Shown here in pieces: positions 9,146 to 17,341 of a stretch of 64,000 nt of DNA. The position numbers were made by a program, and so were the translations under genes. The notes beneath the pieces were generated by a model. The model saw only the letters and a program-made list of their open reading frames with translations. It was not told the origin of the DNA and searched no databases. Origin of the DNA: Erysipelotrichaceae bacterium (GTDB lineage Bacteria > Bacillota_I > Bacilli_A > Erysipelotrichales > Erysipelotrichaceae); NCBI GenBank assembly GCA_017473265.1, contig JAFULQ010000023.1:44271-108270 (forward strand), read 5' to 3'. Position 1 is the first letter of the stretch; the number at the start of each line of letters is the position of its first letter.

Positions 9146-9840
9146 AGATAAGCTTTCTTAACTTCTTCACTTTGTGATAATTGTTCACCAGTACCAGATA
9201 ATACAATCTTACCTGTTTCCATTACATAGCCACGATCCGCTATCGATAATGCCATACGAGCATTTTGTTCGATTAACAAAATTGTAGTACCAGTCGCATT
9301 AATATCTTTAATAATATCAAAGATTTGTTGAACCAAAATAGGAGCTAACCCCATAGAAGGTTCATCTAATAACAATAACTTAGGTCTAGCCATTAATGCT
9401 CTACCCATAGCTAACATTTGTTGTTCACCACCACTTAAAGTAGACGCATCTTGACGTAAACGTTCTTTAAGAATTGGAAAACGTTTATAAACACTTTCCA
9501 AATCTTGTTGAATACCATCTTTATCCTTACGCAAATACGCACCCATCAATAAGTTTTCATAAACTGTCATACCAGGGAAAATATGTCTTCCTTCAGGAAC
9601 TTGTGTAATCCCACTTTTAACAATATACTTAGAATCTTTCTTAATGATACTATTGTTTAAAAAGACAACATCACCCTTAGTAGGATGTAATAAGCCAGAA
9701 ATGGTTTTTAACAGTGTGGATTTACCAGCACCATTAGAACCAATCAAAGTCACAATTTCTCCTTGTTTTACATTTAATGTAACACCCTTTAAAGCATGAA
9801 TCGCACCATAGTGCACATGAATATCTTTAACTTCTAACAT
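9136..9840 (-). CDS. livF: Branched-chain amino acid ABC transporter ATP-binding protein LivF
   Basis: A 234-aa ABC ATPase. Walker A is GSNGAGKS (34-41), the Q-loop region contains TQVPEGRHIFPGMTVYENL, the signature is LSGGEQQM, and Walker B is LLLLDEPSMGLAP. The PEGRxIFPxMTVxENL segment is typical of LivF. It forms a heterodimer with LivG on the cytoplasmic face of LivH/LivM to power branched-chain amino acid import. Its start overlaps the livG end by 7 bp, which indicates translational coupling. Confidence 0.95.
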   Translation of the reverse strand: MLEVKDIHVHYGAIHALKGVTLNVKQGEIVTLIGSNGAGKSTLLKTISGLLHPTKGDVVFLNNSIIKKDSKYIVKSGITQVPEGRHIFPGMTVYENLLMGAYLRKDKDGIQQDLESVYKRFPILKERLRQDASTLSGGEQQMLAMGRALMARPKLLLLDEPSMGLAPILVQQIFDIIKDINATGTTILLIEQNARMALSIADRGYVMETGKIVLSGTGEQLSQSEEVKKAYLGG

Positions 9841-10616
9841 TCTGCACCCTCCCCTAGATACGCTTCAATTACGCGTGGATTATTACGAATTTCTTCTGGA
9901 TTTCCACTCGCAATACACTTACCATAGTCTAACACATAAATGCGTTCACATAAACTCATAACTAATGACATATCATGTTCAATTAAAATAATTGTCAAAC
10001 CAAATTGTTTTTGTAAACGACGAATTAATACTGTTAAATCCTTTGTTTCCTGTGGATTCATACCAGCAGCAGGTTCATCTAAGAATAAGATCTTAGGTTC
10101 AGTAGCCAATGCTCTAGCAATCTCCAAACGTCTTTGTTCACCATAAGGTAAGTTCTTCGCTAATTCATTTCCTTTTTCAGTTAAATGAACAACTTCTAAT
10201 AAATCCCAAGCCAATTTATCAATCTTAGCTTCTTCTTCATAATATTTAGGTAAACGTAAAATTGCAGTTAAAGCACCATATTTAATATTCTTACTCATCG
10301 CAATTTTTACATTATCCAATACTGTTAAATTCTTAAACAAACGAATATTTTGGAATGTACGAGCCATACCCAATTTGGTAATTGCATATGGAGCCATCCC
10401 ACCAATACTTTTCATTTTTCCATTAACATTTAGTTCAATTGTTCCAGCACTTGGTTCATAAACACCCGTTAATAAGTTAAATAATGTTGTTTTACCAGCA
10501 CCATTAGGTCCAATTAAACCAATCAACTCATTTTCATTAATTTCCAAACTCACATCACTAACAGCAGCCAAGCCACCAAAGATACGAGTTAAATTATTTG
10601 CTTGTAATAAACTCAT
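9834..10616 (-). CDS. livG: Branched-chain amino acid ABC transporter ATP-binding protein LivG
   Basis: A 260-aa ABC ATPase. Walker A is GPNGAGKT (36-43), the ARTFQNIRLF Q-loop is diagnostic of LivG, the signature is LPYGEQRRLEIARAL, and Walker B is ILFLDEPAAGMNP. It has the extended helical region with a long insertion (about residues 100-140) usual for LivG. It is the partner of LivF. It overlaps livM by 4 bp (ATGA) and livF by 7 bp. Confidence 0.95.
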   Translation of the reverse strand: MSLLQANNLTRIFGGLAAVSDVSLEINENELIGLIGPNGAGKTTLFNLLTGVYEPSAGTIELNVNGKMKSIGGMAPYAITKLGMARTFQNIRLFKNLTVLDNVKIAMSKNIKYGALTAILRLPKYYEEEAKIDKLAWDLLEVVHLTEKGNELAKNLPYGEQRRLEIARALATEPKILFLDEPAAGMNPQETKDLTVLIRRLQKQFGLTIILIEHDMSLVMSLCERIYVLDYGKCIASGNPEEIRNNPRVIEAYLGEGAEC

Positions 10617-11578
10617 TTGCTAGCCCCCTTACTCGTTAGTTTCTTATATAAGGCACTATAAGAGAATTCTTTTGTACCAAGTAATCCACCAGGTCTAAAA
10701 ATCATAATACATACTAATGCCAAACCATACACAATCATACGAATATCAGAGAATGATTGTAAGAAAATATTAATAAAACCAATTACGATAGCCGCAATTA
10801 CACTTCCAGTAATACTTCCCATACCACCAAATACCACTAATACCAAAATTTCAATCGATTTATTGAATGTAAACATATCTGGCTTAATTACATAATAACA
10901 ACCAGCATATAATGATCCAGCAACACTTGCGAATACAGCACCCAATACAAACGCCATAATCTTATACTTTGTAGTATTGATACCCATCGCTTCAGCAGCC
11001 ACTTCATCTTCACGAATCGCTAAACAAGCACGACCTGGAGCGGAACGTCCAAAGTTCAAAATAACAACCAAAGTAAGTACAACCATTATATAAATCAATG
11101 GCCAATCCACTACTTTTTGTAAAACCATACCAGCAGCACCATTGGTAATATTCATATTTAAAATAACAATACGAATAATTTCACCAAATCCCAAAGTAGC
11201 GATTGCTAAATAGTCACCACGCAAACGTAATGTAGGACCAGCAACCAATAAACCAACAACCACACTAATTAAGATACCAATCAACATTCCCAATAACACA
11301 CCACCAACGCTACTAGAAACATTTTTCATAACAACACCAGCCGCATAAGCTCCAATACACATAAAGCCCGCATGCCCCAAAGAGAATTGTCCAGTTAAAC
11401 CAATAATTAAATTTAAACTAACAGCTAAAATAATATTGATACCAATACCCATTAACACTGTTAAATATACTTGATTAATAACACCCGCTGCAATTAAACC
11501 AAAAAGCAATCCAAAGATAACTAGAATCGTAGCCAACCAAAAGGCATTATATTTATTAAAAATTCCACGCTCTTTCAT
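10613..11578 (-). CDS. livM: Branched-chain amino acid ABC transporter permease LivM
   Basis: A 321-aa permease with about ten hydrophobic segments. The LivM-type EAA-like loop is AIREDEVAAEAMGINTTKYKIMAFVLGA, and other family segments are GHAGFMCIGAYAA and LVVFGGMGSITGS. It forms the membrane channel with LivH. It lies 3 bp downstream of livH and overlaps livG by 4 bp. Confidence 0.95.
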   Translation of the reverse strand: MKERGIFNKYNAFWLATILVIFGLLFGLIAAGVINQVYLTVLMGIGINIILAVSLNLIIGLTGQFSLGHAGFMCIGAYAAGVVMKNVSSSVGGVLLGMLIGILISVVVGLLVAGPTLRLRGDYLAIATLGFGEIIRIVILNMNITNGAAGMVLQKVVDWPLIYIMVVLTLVVILNFGRSAPGRACLAIREDEVAAEAMGINTTKYKIMAFVLGAVFASVAGSLYAGCYYVIKPDMFTFNKSIEILVLVVFGGMGSITGSVIAAIVIGFINIFLQSFSDIRMIVYGLALVCIMIFRPGGLLGTKEFSYSALYKKLTSKGASK

Positions 11579-11581
11579 AAA

Positions 11582-12460
11582 CTACACCTTTTCCTTCACA
11601 TTCTTACCTAATAATCCAGCAGGTTTAACAATTAAAATGATAATTAAGATAATATATACAACCGCATCCTTATATAAAGAACTACCATAACCAGTAACCA
11701 ATGTTTCAACAATTCCAATAAAGAAACCACCAAACATCGCACCAGGAATAATCCCAATACCACCAAAAACAGCCGCAATAAATGCCTTAATACCAGGAAC
11801 AAGCCCCATTAAAGGAGAAACTGTATTATAGTAAATTCCAACCAATACACCAGCTGCACCAGCTAACGCAGATCCAATCGCAAATGTATAAGAAATCGTT
11901 GCATTTACATTTACACCCATCAACTGTGCCGCATCCGCATCCACACTCACTGCACGCATTGCACGACCAATCTTTGTTTTTTGTACTACATATTGTAATA
12001 AGAGCATCAATAGAATCGTTACAACAAAGATAATAATTTGTTTCATAGAAATAACGACACCTAAAACATTAAATGTTTGTGTACCCAATACATCTGGAAA
12101 ACTATGAGCACTTGTACCCATAATCTTTTGTGTACTTGCTTCTAAGAAATAACTAACACCAATTGCAGTAATTAATGCCGCAATACGTGTCGCATTACGT
12201 AAAGGTTTATACGCAATCTTTTCAATAACGACGCCAATAATCGCACAAGTTACCATTGCGATTATTAATGCAGGAAAAAATCCCAATCCCAATTGTACTG
12301 TACAAATAAAACCAACATACGCTCCTAGCATATAAATATCACCATGAGCGAAATTGATTAATTTAATAATTCCGTATACCATCGTATACCCTAAAGCAAT
12401 TAATGCATAAATACTACCTAACGATAGGCCATTAACGATTTGTTGCAAAAATTGTACCAT
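11582..12460 (-). CDS. livH: Branched-chain amino acid ABC transporter permease LivH
   Basis: A 292-aa permease. Family segments are QQIVNGLSLGSIYALIALGYTMVYGII, INFAHGDIYMLGAY and the coupling loop RAVSVDADAAQLMGVNV. The start at 12460 is chosen over an ATG two codons upstream because GGGAGG then stands 7 bp before it. A hairpin lies between livK and this gene and should lower the permease-to-binding-protein ratio. Confidence 0.95.
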   Translation of the reverse strand: MVQFLQQIVNGLSLGSIYALIALGYTMVYGIIKLINFAHGDIYMLGAYVGFICTVQLGLGFFPALIIAMVTCAIIGVVIEKIAYKPLRNATRIAALITAIGVSYFLEASTQKIMGTSAHSFPDVLGTQTFNVLGVVISMKQIIIFVVTILLMLLLQYVVQKTKIGRAMRAVSVDADAAQLMGVNVNATISYTFAIGSALAGAAGVLVGIYYNTVSPLMGLVPGIKAFIAAVFGGIGIIPGAMFGGFFIGIVETLVTGYGSSLYKDAVVYIILIIILIVKPAGLLGKNVKEKV

Positions 12461-12487
12461 AAACATACCTCCCTACTAATTGGTAAA

Positions 12488-12513
12488 ATAGGAGAAAGAA
12501 GCCTTTCTCCTAT
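12488..12513 (-). terminator. Intercistronic hairpin between livK and livH
   Basis: TAGGAGAAAG and CTTTCTCCTA pair with a GCTT loop followed by TTTTA on the minus strand. It looks like a partial terminator that makes livK more abundant than the permease and ATPase mRNAs. Confidence 0.75.
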
Positions 12514-12525
12514 TTTCATTGATTA

Positions 12526-13686
12526 TTACATTTTTGGGCTAACAGATACAGCACTTGCTTGTACGCCATCAACCAATTCAACTACCAATACAGATTTAAT
12601 TGGAGTGTGAGTCGCATCAAATGAGAAACTACCTGTAATGCCATCAAATTCGATATCAACTAATACTTTTTGAATATCCGCAGGATTGTTTGAACCAGCC
12701 TTCTCACAAGCTTCCATTAATAAGTTTGTTGCATCAAATGCTAAAGCAGCGAACATACCAGGTTCTTTATTATATTCAGCTTTATAAGCATCAATGAATG
12801 CTTGTAATGCATCACTAGCACCAACCGTTGTATAAGCAGTAGTGAAATATACATCATTTAATGCTGTAGCACCAGCTAAATCAACTAATGTTGTAGAATC
12901 AAATCCATCACCACCAATGATTGGACAATCAATACCCATAGCTCTAGCTTGCTTAGCAATTAAACCAGCTTCATTATAATAGCCAGGAATATAAAGCGCA
13001 TCATATGTCATATCTTTAATCTTAGTTAATGTACCATTGAAATCTGTATCTTTAGCTACATAATATTCAGTAGCCACAACAGTACCACCCAATTTATGGA
13101 ATTGATCAGTAAATGCTTGTGTTAAACCTTTCGCGTAATCTGTAGTAGAGTCACCATAAATAACAACACGTTTTGCATTCAATGTATCATATGCAAATTG
13201 TGCCATCGCTGCACCTTGATAAGAATCTTCAAAACAAATACGGAACACAGAATTATAAACTTCACTATTTTCATCATCAGGATTCTTTTGTGTAACATTA
13301 TTAGCAGTAGCAGATGGAGAAATTACAGGAATTCCAGCACCATCTAAAACTTGATAAGTTGCAGCACTTGCACCACTTGTTGCAGGACCAACAACACCAA
13401 TTACACCATCTTGTACTAACTTAGTAGAAATTGTAACAGCTTCAGTTGTACTAGATGTATTATCATATTCTACTGATTCGTATTTATCTTCGCCTAATTT
13501 TTGGTTCATAAGCTTAATAGCTAATTTAGAACCTTCTAATTCAGCGTTACCATAATCAGCAACTTCTCCAGTCAATTCATAATGTAGACCAATCTTGTAA
13601 CCATCGCCAGCAGGATTTCCACCACCGTTGGAAGAACATCCAGCTAGCATCGCAAATACGAATAATGCAATAACTAACTTTTTCAT
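12526..13686 (-). CDS. livK: Branched-chain amino acid ABC transporter substrate-binding lipoprotein
   Basis: A 386-aa periplasmic-binding-type protein (type 1 fold, Leu/Ile/Val family). The signal peptide ends in lipobox LAGC, so the protein is a lipoprotein anchored on the outer face of the membrane. Family segments are YKIGLHYELTGEVADYG, GVVGPATSGASAATYQV, GIPVISPSATANNVT, VYNSVFRICFEDSYQGAAMA and PIIGGDGFDSTTL. It is the first gene of the livKHMGF operon and has its own consensus promoter. Confidence 0.93.
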   Translation of the reverse strand: MKKLVIALFVFAMLAGCSSNGGGNPAGDGYKIGLHYELTGEVADYGNAELEGSKLAIKLMNQKLGEDKYESVEYDNTSSTTEAVTISTKLVQDGVIGVVGPATSGASAATYQVLDGAGIPVISPSATANNVTQKNPDDENSEVYNSVFRICFEDSYQGAAMAQFAYDTLNAKRVVIYGDSTTDYAKGLTQAFTDQFHKLGGTVVATEYYVAKDTDFNGTLTKIKDMTYDALYIPGYYNEAGLIAKQARAMGIDCPIIGGDGFDSTTLVDLAGATALNDVYFTTAYTTVGASDALQAFIDAYKAEYNKEPGMFAALAFDATNLLMEACEKAGSNNPADIQKVLVDIEFDGITGSFSFDATHTPIKSVLVVELVDGVQASAVSVSPKM

Positions 13687-13726
13687 AACTATACCCCTCC
13701 CTAATTATGTTATAAATATGTATTCA

Positions 13727-13755
13727 TTATATCGATATCAACAATGAAAACTCAA
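13727..13755 (-). promoter_or_regulatory. Sigma-A type promoter of the liv operon
   Basis: On the minus strand TTGAGT and TATAAT are separated by 18 bp. The expected start lies about 30 bp upstream of the livK ATG; a GGGAGG site follows. Confidence 0.7.
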
Positions 13756-13781
13756 CATTTTTTTCTGAAAACTTATGAAAA

Positions 13782-13805
13782 AAGTGAGTATGTTTCAACT
13801 CACTT
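13782..13805 (-). terminator. Intrinsic terminator of the amidase gene
   Basis: AAGTGAGT and ACTCACTT pair on the minus strand and are followed by TTTTTT. Confidence 0.85.
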
Positions 13806-13822
13806 TCATATCTTTACATTTT

Positions 13823-15406
13823 CTATTTTACCGGTATATATTCTTTACCTAAAGCTTCAACATATGCTCTAATTTTCGCTTCAGAAACAGTTTTCCAACC
13901 ATCATTTTTTACATACCATTTATCATCATGAGCATTATTAATATAAGCACCTTCATAGGTAGTCACTATGACTCCAAAACACTCATATGGATAACGCATA
14001 TTGCCATACCAAACACGTTCATCTACAAGATGACCATCTTCACGATTGGTACGACTTGCCGTATTGTAACTACGAGTAAATACCAACCAATCCGTAGTAA
14101 TCTTCGGATAAATGGTTTTAAACTCTTCCATCAAACGATATTCCACCGCCAATTCATCCTTAGTTGCAGTACCCACAACAATGATTTCAGGTCCACTTGT
14201 CGCTCCAATTGTATCTGAATTATGATGATTACTATAAGTATATTTACTTACTGCACCATACCATCCTAAAGTATAACTAACATTTTGTAATTCAACCCAA
14301 TCTTCTTCACCCAACAATTCAGGATAATCTCTACCTTCACGAATTAACCAAACCTTCAACCCATGTTCTTCATAACGTTTTTTCTCGTATAATGAAACTT
14401 CCAAATTCAAATCACGTTCATATACTGATTTACCAACTGCACCAACATCATTACCACCATGACCAACATCAATCGCAATATCATATACATATGCAAAATC
14501 TTCAACTGTTAACGTAATACCATCTTGATATGAGAATGATACTAATTTATTACCAATATGGTAACGGCCTAAGCGATATACATCTACAATTGCACCTAAT
14601 TCATATAATTTTTGATCATCATAATACAATTGATATGTACCATTAACCAAATCATCAAATGCAATCTTTGTTTCAAAATACCCTTTTTGCACAGTAGACA
14701 TAGATTGTACTCCCACATCTACTTTTGACTGTTCATTTATTAAATATAAGGAAGACAATGTCTCAACATCTTTCGCATATCCACGAATAACCAATTGATC
14801 ATTAACAACCTTCATTTGATACACACCAGTTTCTAACTCTTCTGGTAATGTCGATTTATCTACACCATCAAAAGTATCATAAATCGCCAAAGGTTGAAGA
14901 TAGGTCGCAATATTCCCACTACTATCACTAGCATTCACAGGCACAAAATGCACACCAATATAATTCATATCTTGTTTAGCCATTGTAAGCGAAGTTGTGA
15001 CATCACCCTCATAAGCATCATTTGCACTAAAATAAGGGAAATCTACCTTTTCTTGTTGAAGTGTATATACCACTTTTTCAAATGAAGGAGTAATCACAGG
15101 AGCACTTAAGTCCTTAACAGAAACTTTGCGTTCTACTGATCTTGTTACATTTCCAAAAGAAACTTCATATTTTACAAGATATTCACCTAATACATTTGTA
15201 TTTACAGAACCATCAACAACTACTTTATCTGAAATATCAAAACCAAATACAGTTGCTATAGCATTTTCTTCTATATACTCTTGTTGATAATCCAATTCTA
15301 TTAATTCCTCACCATTAACATGCAATTCCAATTGTGGAAAGAAATATACCCAAACACCAATTACTACAGCTAGAATTGGAAAAATTAACCACCAAAACTT
15401 TTTCAT
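13823..15406 (-). CDS. Membrane-anchored Ig-like domain / N-acetylmuramoyl-L-alanine amidase (amidase_3) protein
   Basis: A 527-aa protein with a single N-terminal transmembrane helix (about residues 4-22) and no lipobox. Two Ig-like, DUF5011-type segments follow (for example LGEYLVKYEV and ERKVSVKD at about 60-180). The amidase_3 catalytic domain occupies roughly 310-527: VGHGGNDVGA (zinc His), ERDLNLEV (zinc Glu), NHHNSD (zinc His) and TTYEGAYINN (catalytic Glu). It should cleave the MurNAc-L-Ala bond of peptidoglycan at the cell surface. Terminators on both sides make it monocistronic. Substrate preference of the Ig part is unknown. Confidence 0.82.
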   Translation of the reverse strand: MKKFWWLIFPILAVVIGVWVYFFPQLELHVNGEELIELDYQQEYIEENAIATVFGFDISDKVVVDGSVNTNVLGEYLVKYEVSFGNVTRSVERKVSVKDLSAPVITPSFEKVVYTLQQEKVDFPYFSANDAYEGDVTTSLTMAKQDMNYIGVHFVPVNASDSSGNIATYLQPLAIYDTFDGVDKSTLPEELETGVYQMKVVNDQLVIRGYAKDVETLSSLYLINEQSKVDVGVQSMSTVQKGYFETKIAFDDLVNGTYQLYYDDQKLYELGAIVDVYRLGRYHIGNKLVSFSYQDGITLTVEDFAYVYDIAIDVGHGGNDVGAVGKSVYERDLNLEVSLYEKKRYEEHGLKVWLIREGRDYPELLGEEDWVELQNVSYTLGWYGAVSKYTYSNHHNSDTIGATSGPEIIVVGTATKDELAVEYRLMEEFKTIYPKITTDWLVFTRSYNTASRTNREDGHLVDERVWYGNMRYPYECFGVIVTTYEGAYINNAHDDKWYVKNDGWKTVSEAKIRAYVEALGKEYIPVK

Positions 15407-15470
15407 ACGATATCCTCCAAAAAAGACGCTTCAATTATAACATCTTTTTGATATTTATTAAAAGTTCTTA

Positions 15471-15499
15471 TTGAAATTTAAATTTTACGGTGCTATAAT
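15471..15499 (+). promoter_or_regulatory. Sigma-A promoter of the tRNA-Lys/tRNA-Gly unit
   Basis: TTGAAA and a perfect TATAAT are separated by 17 bp, ending 19 bp before the tRNA-Lys gene. Confidence 0.85.
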
Positions 15500-15518
15500 A
15501 CTAAAGCAATTAAGCAAT

Positions 15519-15594
15519 GACTTCTTAGCTCAGCTGGCAGAGCAACTGACTCTTAATCAGTGGGTCCAGGGTTCGAATCCCTGAGAGGTCACCA
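15519..15594 (+). tRNA. tRNA-Lys (anticodon CTT)
   Basis: A 76-nt cloverleaf. Acceptor GACTTCT pairs with AGAGGTC, the D-arm is GCTC/GAGC, the anticodon loop is CTCTTAA with CTT, the T-loop is TTCGAAT, and CCA is encoded. It is cotranscribed with tRNA-Gly three bases downstream. Confidence 0.97.
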
Positions 15595-15597
15595 TTT

Positions 15598-15671
15598 GCG
15601 GATGTAGTTCAATGGTAGAACTTCAGCCTTCCAAGCTGACTACGCGAGTTCGATTCTCGTCATCCGCTCCA
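15598..15671 (+). tRNA. tRNA-Gly (anticodon TCC)
   Basis: A 74-nt cloverleaf. Acceptor GCGGATG pairs with CATCCGC, the anticodon loop contains TTCCA with TCC, the T-loop is TTCGATT, and CCA is encoded. It is followed by an intrinsic terminator. Confidence 0.97.
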
Positions 15672-15683
15672 TGTAAATTGTAG

Positions 15684-15708
15684 ACGTCTCTAATTTGAGA
15701 CGTTTTTT
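15684..15708 (+). terminator. Intrinsic terminator of the tRNA-Lys/Gly unit
   Basis: ACGTCTC and GAGACGT pair with a 6-nt loop followed by TTTTT on the plus strand. It reaches the end of the convergent trpB gene. Confidence 0.85.
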
Positions 15709-16837
15709 ATTGTTTCAAAACTAAATCCATATCTTTATCACCACGACCCGATAAGTTAATAATGATACAATCATCCTTACTATATTGTTTCGCAATCTTT
15801 AAAGCATAACTGATTGCATGACTACTTTCCAATGCAGGAATAATTCCCTCCAAACGACACAATAATTTAAATGCCTCAATCGCTTCATTATCCGTAATAC
15901 TACCATATTGCACACGCTTTGTTTGATACAAATGTGCATGTTCTGGACCAACACCCGGATAATCCAAACCCGCCGAAATGGAATATGCTTCTTTGTCCAT
16001 AATGTAAGTTTTCATTCCATGCATAATCCCAACCTTCGCACTTGCTAGAGCTGAAGCGTGCTTACCAGTACCAATCCCTTTACCAGCCCCTTCAACACCA
16101 TAGATATCTACATCATCATCTAAAAATGCAGCAAACAAGCCGATGCTATTACTACCTCCACCAAGACATGCCACTATCGCCTTAGGCAATGTATTTTCTT
16201 GTTCAAATAGTTGTTCCTTTGCCTCTTCTCCTATTATTTTTTGAAAATACTTTACAATTTCAGGATATGGAGTAGGACCAACTGCAGAGCCTATTAAATA
16301 AAACACATCTGGATGTTCAACCAAATAATCAAACGCTTCATCAACAGCATCTTTTAAAGTACCATTTCCTCTTGTTACTGATATAACACTCGCTCCTAAT
16401 AACTCCATACGAGACACATTAGCCCTTTGGCGTCGTATATCTTCTTCACCCATAAAAATCGTACACTTCATACCAAATAATGCACAAACCGTTGCAGTCG
16501 CCACACCATGTGATCCAGCACCCGTTTCCGCAATAATATGCTTTTTATTCATTCTTCTAGCTAATAACACTTGCCCTACTGCATTATTAATCTTATGAGC
16601 ACCCGTATGATTCAAATCTTCACGCTTTAGATACAATTTTGCCCCACCAGCATATACACTTAAGTTCTTAGCATAATACAAAGGGCTTGGTCTACCAACA
16701 AAGTTTTTTAAATAATACATATACTCTTCTTTAAATGACACATCTTCTTGAACTTCTCTAAATACTTCCTCAATTTCTTGCAATCTTACTGCTAAATCGT
16801 GTGGTACATATCTTCCACCAAATTCTCCATAATTCAT
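15707..16837 (-). CDS. trpB: Tryptophan synthase beta chain
   Basis: A 376-aa PLP enzyme. It has the N-terminal [12 protein letters not shown] block, the PLP lysine Lys82 in HTGAHKINN, the [13 protein letters not shown] segment, the phosphate-binding GGGSNSIG loop, and [10 protein letters not shown] near the end. It joins indole (or TrpA-derived indole) to serine to make tryptophan. The sequence is the TrpB1 type, yet no trpA or other trp gene is adjacent; trpA could be elsewhere, or the cell may salvage indole. Expression is governed by a Trp leader-peptide attenuator upstream. A second Trp-rich ORF also runs across its start. GAGG lies 9 bp before the ATG. Confidence 0.95.
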   Translation of the reverse strand: MNYGEFGGRYVPHDLAVRLQEIEEVFREVQEDVSFKEEYMYYLKNFVGRPSPLYYAKNLSVYAGGAKLYLKREDLNHTGAHKINNAVGQVLLARRMNKKHIIAETGAGSHGVATATVCALFGMKCTIFMGEEDIRRQRANVSRMELLGASVISVTRGNGTLKDAVDEAFDYLVEHPDVFYLIGSAVGPTPYPEIVKYFQKIIGEEAKEQLFEQENTLPKAIVACLGGGSNSIGLFAAFLDDDVDIYGVEGAGKGIGTGKHASALASAKVGIMHGMKTYIMDKEAYSISAGLDYPGVGPEHAHLYQTKRVQYGSITDNEAIEAFKLLCRLEGIIPALESSHAISYALKIAKQYSKDDCIIINLSGRGDKDMDLVLKQ

Positions 16838-16898
16838 TCTTCATTTCCTCTTTCTTTCTAATCAAAACACATTTCCACCAATGCCAATCACTCTTCAT
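16770..16898 (-). CDS. Putative second Trp-rich regulatory ORF overlapping the trpB start
   Basis: A 42-codon ORF preceded by an excellent AAAGGAGG site 8 bp before its ATG, better than the site of trpB itself. It begins MKSDWHWWK and contains six Trp codons in two clusters (residues 5, 7, 8 and 24, 27, 28). It runs in a different frame through the trpB ribosome site and 68 bp into trpB. It lies after the transcription attenuator, so it would act at translation: stalling at scarce Trp-tRNA could leave trpB initiation free, while completed translation would interfere. That is inference by analogy with the rtp (anti-TRAP) leader peptide of Bacillus. It may be fortuitous. Confidence 0.5.
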   Translation of the reverse strand: MKSDWHWWKCVLIRKKEEMKNELWRIWWKICTTRFSSKIARN

Positions 16899-16921
16899 AT
16901 GCACCACCTCCTTTCACAACA

Positions 16922-17024
16922 TAAAAAGCACACATATAGGTTCATCCACCAAACCCATACATGTGCTTTATTTCTGCTTTAAATAATATGTACACAAAAG
17001 CCGTATGGGTCATTTACACCATAC
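16922..17024 (-). promoter_or_regulatory. Tryptophan transcription attenuator (alternative hairpins 1:2, 2:3, 3:4)
   Basis: Read on the minus strand. Segment 1 (CGTATGG, 17019-17025), inside the leader peptide's Trp codons, can pair with segment 2 (CCATACG, 17002-17008). Segment 2 (CCCATAC) can instead pair over 8 bp with segment 3 (GTATGGGT, 16953-16960). Segment 3 is also the 5' arm of the terminator: 17 bp between 16952-16968 and 16926-16942, with three G-U pairs, followed by TTTTTAT. Ribosome stalling at Trp codons would cover segment 1 and favour the 2:3 antiterminator. This is the classic trp attenuator logic. Confidence 0.85.
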
Positions 17025-17069
17025 GCACCACCAATGATTCAATTGTGTTTTACTAACAAAATTGTTCAT
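17010..17069 (-). CDS. trpL: trp leader peptide
   Basis: A 19-codon ORF, MNNFVSKTQLNHWWCVWCK followed by TGA, with AGAGG about 6 bp upstream of its ATG. Trp occurs three times in five residues (13, 14 and 17). The Trp codons lie within segment 1 of the alternative hairpins and the stop codon lies just before segment 2, exactly as expected for a transcription-attenuation leader. It sits about 15 bp downstream of a consensus promoter start and upstream of trpB. Symbol used by function, not by homology to the E. coli peptide. Confidence 0.85.
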   Translation of the reverse strand: MNNFVSKTQLNHWWCVWCK

Positions 17070-17089
17070 ATATGTACCTCTATATTTTT

Positions 17090-17117
17090 ACTATACTCTT
17101 TTATCATACAAAGTCAA
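17090..17117 (-). promoter_or_regulatory. Promoter of the trp leader and trpB
   Basis: On the minus strand TTGACT and TATAGT are separated by 16 bp; the expected start lies just upstream of the leader-peptide ribosome site. It is divergent from the DUF1737 gene promoter. Confidence 0.75.
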
Positions 17118-17120
17118 TAT

Positions 17121-17128
17121 GCTATAAT
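17121..17128 (+). promoter_or_regulatory. Possible extended -10 promoter of the DUF1737 gene
   Basis: TGCTATAAT reads as a TGn-extended perfect -10 box 24 bp before the start codon; no good -35 box is visible. It overlaps the divergent trp promoter region. Confidence 0.45.
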
Positions 17129-17152
17129 TCCCTTAGAATTGGAGATGACAGC

Positions 17153-17323
17153 ATGGAATACAAAGTTGTAGCAACTAGCAATAAATTAGAATTGTTCGCA
17201 AGAAAAGAACTAGAAAACGAAGTTAAGAAACTAATAAAAGATGGATACAAACCACAAGGTGGCATTTCTTTCACCAAACAAGAAGATAAATTCTATTTTA
17301 TACAAGCTATGATAAAAGAATAA
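17153..17323 (+). CDS. DUF1737-like small protein
   Basis: A 56-aa protein, MEYKVVATSNKLELFARKEL..., with the pattern YKVV...LE..V..LI.DGY.PQGGIS, then FYFIQAMIK. This fits the small DUF1737 family: a compact alpha/beta domain of unknown function. The start at 17153 has GGAG 8 bp upstream; an upstream in-frame extension lacks a ribosome site and overlaps the promoter. It ends at a shared terminator. Confidence 0.75.
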   Translation: MEYKVVATSNKLELFARKELENEVKKLIKDGYKPQGGISFTKQEDKFYFIQAMIKE

Positions 17324-17341
17324 AAGGTCATACAGACCTTT
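17322..17341. terminator. Bidirectional terminator between DUF1737 and C45 genes
   Basis: AAAAGGTC and GACCTTTT pair with an ATACA loop; A and T runs lie on both flanks, suiting both convergent genes. Confidence 0.8.

Noticed and set aside
13928..14218. 96-aa plus-strand frame
   Set aside because: Shadow of the amidase_3 gene on the other strand.
16922..17117. T-box or TRAP control of trpB
   Set aside because: No AAGGTGGCACCGCGG-like T-box and no series of (G/U)AG repeats is present; leader-peptide attenuation explains the region.
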